From contig JALUTQ010000018.1 of NCBI GenBank assembly GCA_032718865.1, positions 62,001 through 126,000 of the forward strand: 64,000 nt of DNA, read 5' to 3'. Below the pieces are notes generated by a model, which searched no databases, was not told where the DNA came from, and saw only the letters and a program-made list of their open reading frames with translations. Position 1 is the first letter of the stretch. Every line of letters starts with the position of its first letter. The translations under genes were made by a program, and so were the position numbers. Positions 53,377 through 64,000 of the stretch are shown here, piece after piece. Source of the stretch: Tilletia caries. Taxonomy: Eukaryota; Basidiomycota; Exobasidiomycetes; Tilletiales; Tilletiaceae.

Positions 53377-56300
53377 TCAATCCCGCGCGCGTCCACCTCG
53401 TCCATTCCCTTTCGGCAGGCTCTCGATCGGGCCCTGACCCGGGCCGCCGCCAACGCTTCCCTGCGCACTGCTACTACCACCACCACTGTGGCTTCCTCCC
53501 GTCGCAAGCGCGATCGCTTCCACCAACGGACCCCATGCTCGGACGCCCGCCCATTCCGAGCCGGATGTAGGTGGCGCATTACCGTTGCCGTTGCTGTCCT
53601 TGTTGCTGTTCGTGATGTCGGAGCTGCTCGACCCTGATCCTCCTACTACTGTGCCTGGAGGATGCGCAAGGATGGCGTTCGAGGGATTTCCAGTCTGTCC
53701 TTGTCCGCCGCTGAATCGGTTCGCAGACATGCCCGGCTCCGCGAACGATGTCGACGTAGATACGGGCTGGTGCGGCAGCGCGGCACTTGCACTTGCAGTG
53801 CCCGCATGATTCGTCCCGGCCATTGACGAAGTCAGAGTATGATGCACGCCTCCTTGGGATGGCGGAGCTTGCATGTGCGCACGGCCGAAGTCAAAGTTGA
53901 ACGAGTCCGGGCCCAGATCCGCACCAGCTTGCTGCTGCTGCGACGCAGCATCGTACACACTCCCGTCAACAGCCTGCGTAGTCGACGTGGACCCCATATC
54001 CATCCCCATCAAGCCAGTCCCACCACCCGTTCCCCCTACTCCACCAAACAAACCATCACCCATCACAGTCCCACTCCCACTCGCCAGCCCAAACTGATCG
54101 AGCGAGACGCCGAGCTGGTCAAAGAGCGACTGCGCAAAGTCCGCATCGCCCAACCCCATCATGTTCCCAAAGCCACCACTCCCGCCATCGAACGAGCCGA
54201 GCGAGAGACCGCCGGAGAAGTCAAACGCGGACGGTCCACCCAGATTCGTCGCATTCGGCGCCGGAGTCGAGGTCGACCCTGATCCCGATCCCGAGGCTAG
54301 AGCGGAGGCCCAGAAACCCGCGCCGTTCAGACCGCCAGGCGTGTTTCGTGCGACAGAGCCACTGCCGCCGGAGACACCGCCGTTTCCAAAGAGCGAGGTG
54401 AACGACGAAGAGCCTGGTGGGACTAATGAACCAGGGACGTTAATGCCCCCCGTCCCGTTCTCCGACATCGCTGTCACGTAGCTAGGCCGATGATGGGATG
54501 ACATCGCAGCAGCACCGTTAGCGGGCGAATGTCCACTCCCACTCGCCGCCGATCCAGCCTCGGAGACAGGCGCACGCTGGAGAGCCCCATGTCGCAGATG
54601 GCTCAACGCAGCAGTAGCAGACTGCGACTGCACCGGCGCAGCGCCCTGTCCAAACGCGGCACCATACGACCCCATCGACCCTCCTGCCCCTGCCCCCGCT
54701 CCCGCTCCCCCTCCAGGCGAAATAACACCACCAGCCACGCCAGACACAGCATACGGCACGCTAATGGAAGCCATCGACGACGACGCAGGCGCGGCGTGGA
54801 TGACCGAGCGCTCGTCTCCGAAGTGAATCCCGCCCGTGGCGGAGGATGCTCGACGATGGTGGTCATCAGACGAGGGGGACGGTACTGCTTCCGCACCGCC
54901 GGCTGCTGACGGGCCCAAGGGCGCTGAGGTCATCGATGGATTGGGTAGCGCGGACCCTAGATTGACGTTGTTGGCCGCATTGAGGGCTGAGCGGGAGTGG
55001 GAGCGGCGCGGGCCGGAGGAGGAGGAGGGGCGGATGTTGCCGGGGCCGTGGATGGCGAGGAGGGCTTTGGAAGGGTGGGGAGTCGTTCCGGTTGCGGTCA
55101 AGGCACACCATGTAGGGTCCAGCGCTTTCGATCGGAAGAGCTGTGCGTTTGAAGAAGAAAAGTTAGGTAAAATCAGACCCAACAAGATACTCCGCTCCCT
55201 TCCCTTCAAGGGTTTCCCAAAACTCACCTCAATAATCTTAACCTCGCGCCTCGTCGCCGCATCCGTCCGATCAGCCGACCGATGCCTCTCAATAAACTCA
55301 TCCAAATGCGTCGCAAAATCAGCAGCATCGGGCCCCTTGGGATCCTGCAACAGCGCCACAGCAAAGATGAGCGTCGCGTTGAAAAGCCGATAAAGCCCAC
55401 CCATGAACGTGCGTCGACATCGGTTCGAAGGCCATTCCACCGTGCGCTTGTAGGTCTCCCGCAACAGTCGGTCCGCCTTGGCCGAATCGACGGCTGCCCG
55501 ACGGGAGAAGTCGTACTTGGCGTCGCTGGAGCGGAGCATATAGGGCCGATGGAGCGTGATGCGGAAGTAGAAGATCTCGATGTTGAGCAGGTACCGATGC
55601 AACGGCAACCAAGGGCAGATCGAATCATACGACGTATCCGCGTCCGTATGCCGATAGGGACCCGGTAACGTATCCCTAATCTTCCGCAGGTCAGCATCGA
55701 TCGACATCACGTCCGAGTACTGCCGTGCTTTTTCGAGGTTCTGGAAGTGCTCGACGATCCGGCCGGTGAGCCGGTTCATCTCGTGCCGGATGGCGATGAA
55801 GGCGAATAGGCCGGGGGGTACGCCTTCGCGGTATATGATTGCGGGGTGGGGACGGCTTGCGCGGGGCATGGTGTCGATGTCGATGTCGCTTGGCGGTTGG
55901 GAATCGCAATGTGCCGGGTTGATGCCGAGCGGTCGGCCCAAGAGCTGGGAGGGAGAAGCACAGGAAAGAGGTCAGCATAAACGTCGCATGACGGAGGAGC
56001 ATGAATGTATCCCACCAACTCACAATCGAAGTCGTGCTATCGAGGTACTGGACCAAGGAGAACAACCTCCTTCTCCGCTCCGTAGTGACAGCATCCAAGC
56101 CGAGCTTCGATCCATCCCGATGCATCCCCAAAGCCTGCGCAGCTCTGACCGCAAACCCGAGCGCAGCCCACGCCTCCGCCGAATGCCGATTGACAATGTA
56201 CCACCTCGCCGCCAACAGATGGGCAACAAGCATGTCAAGATGGTCAATCCGGATCGAAGCTGCGATCGCAGCCGTCTTCTTGAAGCCATGCAACAGTTTG

Positions 56301-58000
56301 ATAGAGCCCGTCCGAGCGTCCTCCTCCGACCCCATCTCTTCCGGCTGGCTCCGCTTCACGGTGGCGAGGATGACGAAGAGTAAGGCGAGGAAGGCGGCAT
56401 ATCGCCCGCCTGTCTCGCCGGACTCGTTCAGACTGCGCCCGGAGCGGAATTCCATCAGTTCGTCGTAACTCTGCCTGAAACTGGCTTCGTGGATCGGCAA
56501 GCGGGTCCAGTTGATATCGCGGAAGTACAGCCTGACCAGCGTATCACACGTCTCCTTCGACGGCAGGTCAGCCATGAGTTGCTGTAAGATATCAGGCGGT
56601 GCTCCTCCTTCGTGAATGAGGCGGTAGAGCATCACCGAGGCTGGACAGCGGGGCAGGTCCGCGTGAAGCTCGAGATGCTCGCCTCTGATTTCGGTGCGGA
56701 CGACGGATCGGGAGACGCTGGGCAGAGCGAGGGCGCCGTAGAAGTTGGCTTCGCCGTGCATGCCTCCTTCGACGGTCAGGCCGCCTTCGAAGTTCTCCGC
56801 TGGCTCGATTTTGGTATTGTGCGTCAGGCGGCCCGTGCCGCGACTGCTGCTACCACCGTCGACGCCATCCTCTCCGTCCTCCTCGCCGTCGTCGTCGTCG
56901 TCGTTGTCTTCGTGACTGCGATGGGCCATGCTGACGTCCTCGTCTCCTGGACCACCGCTGACGTCGCGGAACCGAGCACGATCGCGCCGTCGCCCGCGTT
57001 CAGGGTGTCCATCGTCGTCGCCATCGCCGTGCTGGTGATGATTATCAGTATCATCATCAAGCTCGTGACCATGCCGCATCTCGGATCCAGCGTAGCTTTG
57101 AGCTTGGTTTGGCACTCGGTAGCTGGAGTCATCCCTAGAAGAGTCTTCGGGAGAAGCGAATTGATTTGAGAGCGAGAGCGGGGCGGGAGCGGTGGAGGAT
57201 AAGGAATTCCGGGGTTGTAGATGACTGCGGAAGCGGGTTGCGCCTCCGTTGGCTGTGTCGAGGGAAGGAGGCAAGCGATAGCCTGAGTACGCATCGGCGC
57301 CATTCTCGAGTATCTCCCTGGCGTATGCGAGTCCCTTCCGTTTGCTGTGCTCAGTCTCCATCGCACCCGCAGCCTCGAGTAAGCCGCGCGCATCCACCCC
57401 AGCAGATGACATCGTTGGATGCTGTCCGAAGTCCCGCCTGGTCAGCGCAAGGGACCCAGCAGTGAGCTGCTGCGCGCGCTGTAACGCGGTCAACTCCTGC
57501 GCCAACTTGGCCTGCGCCTCGCCAAGCCCCTCCACGAGATCCTCCAAGCGCTGAATCCGATCCCTCGCATCGCCATGCTCGTCCCCGTCCTCAAAGGGCC
57601 GACAGGTGTCCCCAATCCCGCGGTCGATGCAGGGCTGACACGGCGTCTTGCGGTCGCATTTGGACTTGCGACGATGGCATTCTGCGCAGGAGTAGTGGAC
57701 TCGTTTTCGCTTGCGCTCGCGACGGGCGGCGACGCTGGCTGCTACTACGGCTGCGACGGTTTGGGGCTGGCGGGCTGCGCTTGTGCTTGCGCCTGCGCCT
57801 GCGCTGGTGTTTGGGCGTGAGGGTCCGGCGATCGCTGCTGGCGCTGCGCCGGTCTCTGCGTTGGAAGTGGTGGGTTTCTGGGGTGTGGATGTGGTAGGCA
57901 CTGGCGCAGCTGTTGAGGCAGGCGCAGACGCTGAGGCTTGCATGGTCCCCGCTGAGGGTACTGGCTGTGATTGTGGTTGTGGTTGAGGTGGTGTTGGCAT
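53377..58000 (-). CDS. Zn(II)2Cys6 transcription factor with fungal-specific regulatory domain (1,485 aa)
   Basis: Three phase-0 exons: 56024-58000, 55228-55944 and 53377-55140. The ATG at 58000 is the first usable start; the frame is open upstream to 58270 without ATG. Residues 105-133 hold CAECHRRKSKCDRKTPCQPCIDRGIGDTC, a Zn2Cys6 cluster (C-x2-C-x6-C-x5-C-x2-C-x7-C) preceded by a basic RRERKRKR stretch. A dimerisation coiled coil follows at about 142-170. The middle homology region runs from LVRLYFRDINWTRLPIHEASF through ALGMHRDGSKLGLDAVTTERRRRLFSLVQYLDSTTSI and, after the first intron, LLGRPLGINPAHCD. The last 500 residues are Ser/Gly/Pro-rich with no clear fold and may be an activation domain. 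Targets cannot be inferred; no pathway cluster surrounds it. Confidence 0.88.
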
Positions 58001-58369
58001 GGTGATGCTGTACTGTCGCTTGAGCCCGTGCCTCGCCTCGCTGAGACCGAGCTCGAGACCGGAGACTTCACGCAAACGCGGGACACGCGCAGGCGAGGAA
58101 GGCAGGGAGCAACACGACGACGAGACGCGCACTGCTGAGCTTGTGTCCCCAGCTGGCTCGATGTCGAGGTCGAGGTCACTACTCCAGAAGCGGGCAATCG
58201 ATTCGAGGTCGTGCTCCTCAAATTCTTGCTTATCAAAAGTGCAGTCGGGTCGACAACTTACTAAGTTCACTCAGAACGAGCGACCATAGCGTTCTCTCAT
58301 CATCTGGACATTGGACGGCCATCTCCCAACTCCAAGCCAAGGCAGCGCTCAGAACAGTACGCTTCCAGG
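58001..58369. promoter_or_regulatory. Divergent promoter between the Zn2Cys6 factor and the AAGAB gene
   Basis: 370 bp between two starts that point apart. The minus-strand frame stays open across much of it without an ATG, so an upstream exon of the transcription factor cannot be excluded. Confidence 0.4.
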
Positions 58370-60433
58370 ATGGACGGTGCCAAAGCAGCGAGCTCCATCG
58401 TCGTTCTCGACCCAGGTGCAGGCCCAGCAGACCCCAAGTCGAAGCAAAGGCTCCAGGCTCTCATCAAACGTACGCACCGCTATTTCCATTAACTTCCCCC
58501 TCTCTTGCCACTCTCGTTGCGCTGACCCTGCCATTTCCATTCACAGTCATTATCGCAAACGATCACGAACTTCCCGTTTTTCACGATTTAGAAGAGCGCG
58601 AACTGTCGAGTTTGGGAAAGGAGTCCAAGCTCGATGACAAGGCAGAGAACGAGCTAGGCGAGCAAGACGATAAAGACTTTGCCTCGTCCTTCCAAGTCAG
58701 CGTAACCTCCCAATCTCCTGCATTGGACGTGGACGACAAAGGTACAGCGGCAGCCGGTCAAACACATTCTCGGATACCCTGGCACATCTCCAATCGATAC
58801 TATGACGCCGACGTCGAATTTGTTTCCATCTCACTTCCCTTAACCCGCAAAAGCATACCGCGTCCGCCTTCTGGTGTCGATTCAAGACCGGTCGATGGGC
58901 GGGCGGATCAAATCGACTCGGCACTCCGGACAGCTCTGGAGGGAGTACCCGCTCTCATCCTCGTCCTCTCCGAACCATATGTGAGTGCTGGCGAAAAAAA
59001 AGGACACAAATGAAAAAAAAAAAAAAAAAAACGTAAGCTAACCCTCAACTGACGGTTTGCTTTAACGCCCTGTCGCCTCACCTCGTTCTCAGTCTGAGCA
59101 AGTCCACAGACGACTTCTCGAGCGCATCAGTACCATTCAAGATGTATTCGACCTCGAAGTCTCCCTCGCCATCAACGTCGGGGCTCCGCTCTCGGCTGAA
59201 GTATCCGCTTCCTCAACGCCACGTCCACTACCCGGCGCGTCAGAAGACCTGAGCGAGCTCTACGCCGAACAAGGATGGGAATACATCGATCTCATGGCAA
59301 TTGAGGAGGAAGCGCATGACGAAGACGACGACGATGAAGATGGTCAAGGCCGCTTACAGTCGGTGCAGGCGGGAGAAGCTGAAGTCACAGGCATCGACCG
59401 GGTCCGACAGGCCCTCTTCGCTAACACCTGGCCCAACTTACGACGGAACGACGAGCGAAGAAGAAATGATGCTGGTATTGATCCTTCTCGACAGCGCTTA
59501 GCTCAGGACCAGGATGGAACGAAGGCGCAACACCAGCCGTTTGTCGGCTTCTCTGATTCGCAGCAGGTCAGCCATAATCAGGATGACGATGGACTGGCTG
59601 ACGAGGCAAGTGGTCAGGCATACGTAGAACGGTTACATGAGCGTGTGCAGGAGGCTACCCGGGACGGCACCAATCATGGATACGGACAGATGGAAAGTAC
59701 CGACCGAGGCAACGATCAGGACAACTTTGGTGACTTCCAGGAAGCAGGGCCTTCCACCTCCAGCAATGCAGTGTCCTCCCACTCCTTGGAAGCCTGGCTG
59801 AACGACAATGACGACGGCAAGAACAAGAACGAGAACAAGAACAAGAACAAGAATACAACATCATTCCACGCTGCCACATCAGAAGACGACTTCGCAGCGC
59901 GCTTCGGACCAGTCCCCGATGAACACGCGTTCTTCGCGTCCGACGAGCCCGCTTCCTCATCAGCATTCCAGCAGCGTGCCGACCATGACGATAATGAGCC
60001 ATGGGACGAAGAAGATCAAGCCATCTTGACCGCTCTGACACCCTCCCAGGCCGAAGTCGACCAGTTACGATCACAACTATCCCAGTCCCATCTCACACCG
60101 GCCGCTCCACCCGGGGATGAAGCCGGTCGCCAAGCTGACGATGATGGCAGCGAAGGAGAAGCAGGAGGAGCGAGGATCGAAGCCCTGTTCAGCCAGATGT
60201 CCTCCCTCAAATCAGCCATGGACGTTCACGCAGCCCGGATCCAGGCCATCCAGGATCCAGTCCTGAAGCGGAAGGAGGCCGTCAAGGTTTCGTTGGCGTA
60301 TACGCAGATGCTGATGGGTGGTGACTTTGACGCGGGAGACGAGCTCATGATGATGGAGGGGGAGGAAGGGGAGGGGGGAAGGGGAAGGAAGTGCGCCACG
60401 GGGCAGTTAGATGATGGACGGGCTCCTATTTGA
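58370..60433 (+). CDS. Alpha/gamma-adaptin-binding protein p34 (AAGAB/Irc6 family)
   Basis: Exons 58370-58469, 58547-58980 and 59093-60433 give 624 residues. The N-terminal Rag/GTPase-like domain shows SRIPWHISNRYYDADVEFVSI, ALEGVPALILVLSEPY and, after the second intron, the VFDLEVSLAINVG strand. GWEYIDL and the C-terminal helical block ARIEALFSQMSSLKSAMDVHAARIQAIQDPVLKRKEAVKVSLAYTQMLMGGD complete the pattern of mammalian AAGAB. That protein is a chaperone for assembly of the AP-1 and AP-2 clathrin adaptors. The central ~250 residues are acidic and Gln/Asn-rich, with an NKNENKNKNKN repeat. The second intron includes an 18-base A run (59013-59030). Length is about twice that of human AAGAB (315) because of the low-complexity middle. 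Confidence 0.85.
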
Positions 60434-60836
60434 TCGGCGGACTGGAATCACATCCACGGCTGACTGCTTTTCAGGGCTCCAGACCAACTACATACATGAT
60501 GCCTTCGATCGTGAATCCTGCTGCCTGATATATTATTGATTCCTTGCGTGCTGAGTGCGATGTCCCCATGGATGTCCCTCCACATGAAGTCGAAGTCCCG
60601 CTGTGCTCTCGAGAAGCAGGGCAGGGATCATCGATCCTTCCCGACTTCCACCAGCCGAGCACACAGCACCAGGAATCAAAGGGACCGAGGAGCGTGACTC
60701 GGGAACGGCCTCAGACACGCTCTTAGACCTGCACATCTCTGCGCGCGCCGAAAAGACTCCTCCCAGCCAGCAAAAAAACAGCCAGCAAATTCCATTCATT
60801 CGGAAGCACAACGCCCGCGACGTTCCACCTTCTACG
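60434..60836. other. Intergenic region, promoter of nup42
   Basis: About 400 bp with no coding signal; it ends in an A/C-rich leader before the nup42 ATG. Confidence 0.4.
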
Positions 60837-62453
60837 ATGGCTTCCAATATCTGCAAGTTCTTCCTCCAGGGCAGCTGTCGCTTCGGTAACGACTGTCGCA
60901 ACTCTGTGCGTGTGTCTCCCTAAGCCCCTCCTTAGACCTCGTCTGTCCAAAAAGGCACTGACCTTCCTTAACTCACTCTGTAAATGAATGTATTCCCCCA
61001 GCACAACCCAGCAGCGGCAGCCCCAGCCTTCGGTCAAGCTCCTTCATCCACCGCCCAACCTAATGCAGCATTTGGGAACATGTCCCGCTCCTTCGGCGGA
61101 GTCTCAGTTTCTGGCGCTGGTAGTTCCACCAACACGGTCTCTGCGTTCGGACAGCCCTCTGCGTTCGGCGCGGGCGCGACTTCGGGCGGCGGGAATAGTG
61201 CATTCGGACAGCCGTCGGCGTTCGGCGCGAGTGCTGGTGCTGGTGCTGGTGCAGGAGGAGGAGCGCCTGCGTTTGGCAGACCATCTGCGTTCGGAGCTGC
61301 TGCTCCGCCCACTCCCTTCGGTCAGACGTCCGGCAGTACGGCCTTCGGTCAACCGTCTGCCTTTGGAGCTGCGGCTGCTCCGTCTGCGTTTGGACAGCCT
61401 TCGGGGTTGGGCGCTGCTGGTGGTGGTGGTGCGGGATCAGCCTTTGGTCGGCCTTCTGCCTTTGGCTCGTCGGCGGGCGTAGGATCTACATCTGCGTTTG
61501 GACAGCCGTCGGCTTTGGGAGCTGGTACTGCCTCAGCCTTTGGACGACCTTCCGCCTTTGGAGCCGCTGCGGGAACGGGCACTGCTTCTGCCTTTGGGGC
61601 GGCTGCGGGAACGGGTACTGCTTCTGCCTTTGGGACGGCTGCGGGAACGGGCACAGCCTCCGCCTTTGGGGTGGCCGCGGGCACTACCTCTGCCTTTGGA
61701 CAGGCTGCTTCAGGTGCAGGTGGCTCGACGCCTGCGTTCGGTCAGCCTTCCGCGTTCGGCGGGACACCGAGCCAAACGGTCAGCGCATTCGGTGCATCAA
61801 CATCTACCCCTTCTGCCTTTGGCTCCGCGAATGCGCCGAGCGCATTTGGGACGGGCAGCTCGGCACCATCTGCGTTCGGGTCGTCCGCTCCTACCACAAA
61901 TGCGATGTCTGCCTTCGGGAGCTCGTCAGGGCCTGTCAGTGCATTCGGGCGGCCAAGCGCGTTCGGAGCCACTTCTGCGGCGCCAGTCTCGGCATTCGGA
62001 CAGAAGCCGACGGGTGCACAAGCTACTGTCAGCGCATTTGGCGCTCCGGCCTCCACCACCTCAGCTTTCGGAGCGACCGCTTCCGCACAACCTGCCTTTG
62101 GATCAGCTAGTGCATTCGGTGCACCAGCGTCTGTATCTGCATTCGGTGCACCTTCTGCGTCCGCCTTTGGATCAGCTGTGCCAACTACGACCGCAGCGCC
62201 AGCCACATCTGCTTTCGGGTTCGCCAGTACCCAGCCGAGCACCTTTGGCACGACATCATCCTCAGCGACGGGCACGTCCGTATTCGGCGCTCCTGCTCCT
62301 GCCGCCGCACGCTCGATCCCCGTTGAGAGGGACCCGTACGCGTCGTTACTTCCGTCGGATTCTGTACCCGCCCTCGCGATGCAAGTCTTCCAAGCGGACA
62401 GCTTCGAGTGGGACCGGATTCCGGGATGTGCTCCCCCCGTCGAGGTTCGATGA
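60837..62453 (+). CDS. NUP42: FG nucleoporin Nup42 with CCCH zinc finger
   Basis: Exons 60837-60905 and 61002-62453 give 506 residues. The N-terminus MASNICKFFLQGSCRFGNDCRNS joins HNPAAAAP across the intron, completing a C-x7-C-x5-C-x3-H finger whose His is the first codon of exon 2. About 370 residues of SAFG-type repeats follow (SAFGQPSAFGAG and variants), forming the disordered FG region. The C-terminus (DPYASLLPSDSVPALAMQVFQADSFEWDRIPGCAPPVEVR) matches the conserved tail that binds Gle1. Nup42 sits on the cytoplasmic face of the pore and helps Gle1 activate Dbp5 in mRNA export. Strong call from both ends of the protein. Confidence 0.92.
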
Positions 62454-63462
62454 AAACCCTGAGCGGACCCCGATGTTCGATGTTGTACAATTAAGATAGA
62501 GAAACCAATCTCAGAAGTGTCACCTTTACAGACACACGTTTGTCGATAGGATCCGGTTCGGCCTGCCGCTTCGTGCCGATGCTGTAGGGGATCAGGGCTG
62601 CGCCTCAGCCTTGAAATCGGGGCCATCTTCAAGAACGTCGACCATCTCACGAGGTACGTCCCATCATCACTTGTCATCCTTTGTTCTTTGATTTTACGCT
62701 GACCATGAACGCTCTTCTCTCCCCTGATCTCCTTCAATTCAGCAGTTTCCCTTCCCCTCCTCCTTCGCTTTCCCAGTTTTCCCTTCTGCCTTTTTCCCCT
62801 CTCCCTCCTTTCTTGTTCTCCAGCGTCCTCAAGCATTCTATAGGCTCCCGACACCCTCACCCGACGTCCATCCACATCAGCCTCTCGACTTCCCCAATCA
62901 CTCAAACATGCACTGCACTCCCCCGTCCCGACCCTCGGCATCACCAAGTCCGACTTAGTCTCGACACTCGAACGTCGGGCTTGGCCTTGGCCCGACCGTA
63001 GGGGAAGGAGGTTTCGGGTCAACTCGGAGACTCGACACAATGCTTGCGTGAGATCACCTGTGTCCCCCATTCCCTTTCTCACTGACGCTTCTTCTTTCAG
63101 CCCAAAGTCTTTCTAGTTCCTATACTCTTTTCACACATGCGCTTTTCCTTTCGGCGGTGGCAAAGTCCATGCCCCTCTGGACGTCATACGCTCCTTCATT
63201 GGGTCGACCATGAAATTCGAGGCGGGCCAGTTTTTACGACGACTTCTGTGGGGACGGCGGGTTCCTATTGTGGGTTCGGGGTCCCCTTCCCTTCCCCTTA
63301 GAGTTCCTTGTTATCGTCCCTCTTGTCATCGTTCCTCATCTGCTTCCTTCATCTCGCTCGCTCGCAATATCATTGATCCAAGTTACATTCATTACTTGTT
63401 CTCTAACTACCACATCCTTGTGTCCATGTCCTGAGTCTGAGCTTGCACTCTCGCACCTGTCG
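62454..63462. other. Region upstream of the last gene; no confident exon
   Basis: About 1 kb, pyrimidine-rich on the plus strand, with several branch-point and acceptor-like sites (for example CACTGAC...TTTCAG at 63081-63103). A short frame KVHAPLDVIRSFIGSTMKFEAGQFLRRLLWGRRV (63166-63265) looks protein-like and could be an upstream exon, but I could not connect it. Confidence 0.3.
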
Positions 63463-64000
63463 ATGTCCTCCAGCAAGATTTCAGACCTGAGCTCGGCGGC
63501 GAGGAGGGTCATTGCCGATGTCCCTGTCCAGCACGAGTCCTGGCCACCGTGGGTGGAAGCCCTCTTCTCGGCTCACCTCGGTTGTATCGTCCTGGAGGTG
63601 TTCGAAGGTGCGTGCGCTTGTCAGAAGCACAAGTCGAAGACAGGTTCACACTGACGGGCGGTACATGCACCTCTTCTCTCCCCAGGTCTGGAGGACTTCG
63701 TGGAACGGGAGTTGCAGGTCGACCTTTCGCGTCTGTGCAGCCCCAACTTCCGTACGAGGACGGTCCGTGGCTGCGGGCATGTTCTGATCGAGACCCTCGA
63801 GGCGGATCCCTCGGGAGCCAGTGTCAAGGCCGAGCTCAAATCCGCTACTGCAGTCATCAGTGCCCTGCACCTGACCTTCCGCCTCCCGGCCGTGCGGGCG
63901 TCCTATCTCTTGGTCCACCAAGAACAGCTCCCTCAAGATCTCCTCGCTTCACTTCGTCAAGAGGCGTCCCAGAAAGGGGCGAAAGAGGCACGAAAGCAGG
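63463..64000 (+). CDS. Unidentified protein, 5' part only (runs off the right edge)
   Basis: The ATG at 63463 begins MSSSKISDLSSAARRVIADV. Exon 1 (63463-63607) joins exon 2 (from 63686) across a 78-nt intron with GTGCGT donor and CCCCAG acceptor (VLEVFE|GLEDFVERELQVDLSRL). Exon 2 stays open to the window end (CSPNFRTRTVRGCGHVLIETLEADPSGASVKAEL ... EEASQKGAKEARKQ-type Lys/Glu-rich end). About 153 residues are visible. I do not recognise the family; it has no signal peptide or TM segment. Confidence 0.5.

Noticed and set aside
61349..61684. Minus-strand Pro/Ala repeat protein
   Set aside because: Antisense of the FG repeat codons.
61742..63082. Minus-strand 446-codon frame
   Set aside because: It mirrors the SAFG repeats of nup42 (Ala/Pro/Asn-rich antisense) and has no splice or domain support.

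Overview
The window looks like a nuclear chromosome segment of a basidiomycete fungus. Introns are short (69-190 nt), with GTRNGT donors, CTNAY-type branch points and YAG acceptors. Most genes have only 1-3 introns. The gene set (VelB velvet factor, Zn(II)2Cys6 regulator, FG nucleoporin Nup42, Sqt1, AAGAB/p34, a 161-residue tropomyosin, RanGAP) is fungal. The low intron number fits Ustilaginomycotina better than Microbotryomycetes or mushrooms, but that placement is an inference. No tRNA, rRNA, CRISPR or prokaryotic signal was seen.

Layout. 1-22 kb is a host gene block: acyltransferase (cut by the left edge), a four-TM protein, a vWA protein fused to two tandem RanGAP leucine-rich domains, tropomyosin, a degenerate LETM1-like/deoxyhypusine-hydroxylase junction, and a PLP aminotransferase lying between two paralogous single-pass membrane proteins with identical exon phases. 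22-42 kb is a nest of mobile DNA: a ~1 kb TIR element; a ~8.4 kb TNP2-type (CACTA/Plavaka-like) DNA transposon with subterminal palindrome arrays, a broken transposase and an opposite-strand accessory gene; a complete 7.1 kb Ty3/Gypsy LTR retrotransposon with a perfect 5-bp target duplication; and a ~3 kb TIR element related to the first one but carrying a spliced ORF of unknown function. 42-46.4 kb is gene-poor. 46.4-64 kb is a dense host block: velB, pex39-like, LAMTOR2-like, sqt1, a large Zn2Cys6 factor, an AAGAB/p34 gene, nup42, and an unidentified gene cut by the right edge.

Most notable points. (1) The Gypsy element appears to carry two introns. One starts inside the LTR and removes the primer-binding site plus an upstream ORF; the other removes the gag stop codon and joins gag to pol. 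This would separate genomic RNA, Gag mRNA and Gag-Pol mRNA by splicing. (2) Most of the RNase H domain of the same element sits after the integrase rather than between RT and integrase. (3) Almost all frameshifts I could localise in the mobile elements, and the length differences between the two LTRs, are extra bases in mononucleotide runs; the second RanGAP copy of the host fusion gene has the same kind of lesion. (4) The vWA-RanGAP-RanGAP fusion is itself unusual: its LRR blocks are nearly identical while the linkers have diverged.

Coordinates of multi-exon genes run from start to stop codon; exon limits are given in the evidence. Several long open frames in the window lack an in-frame ATG, so starts were chosen at real ATGs.
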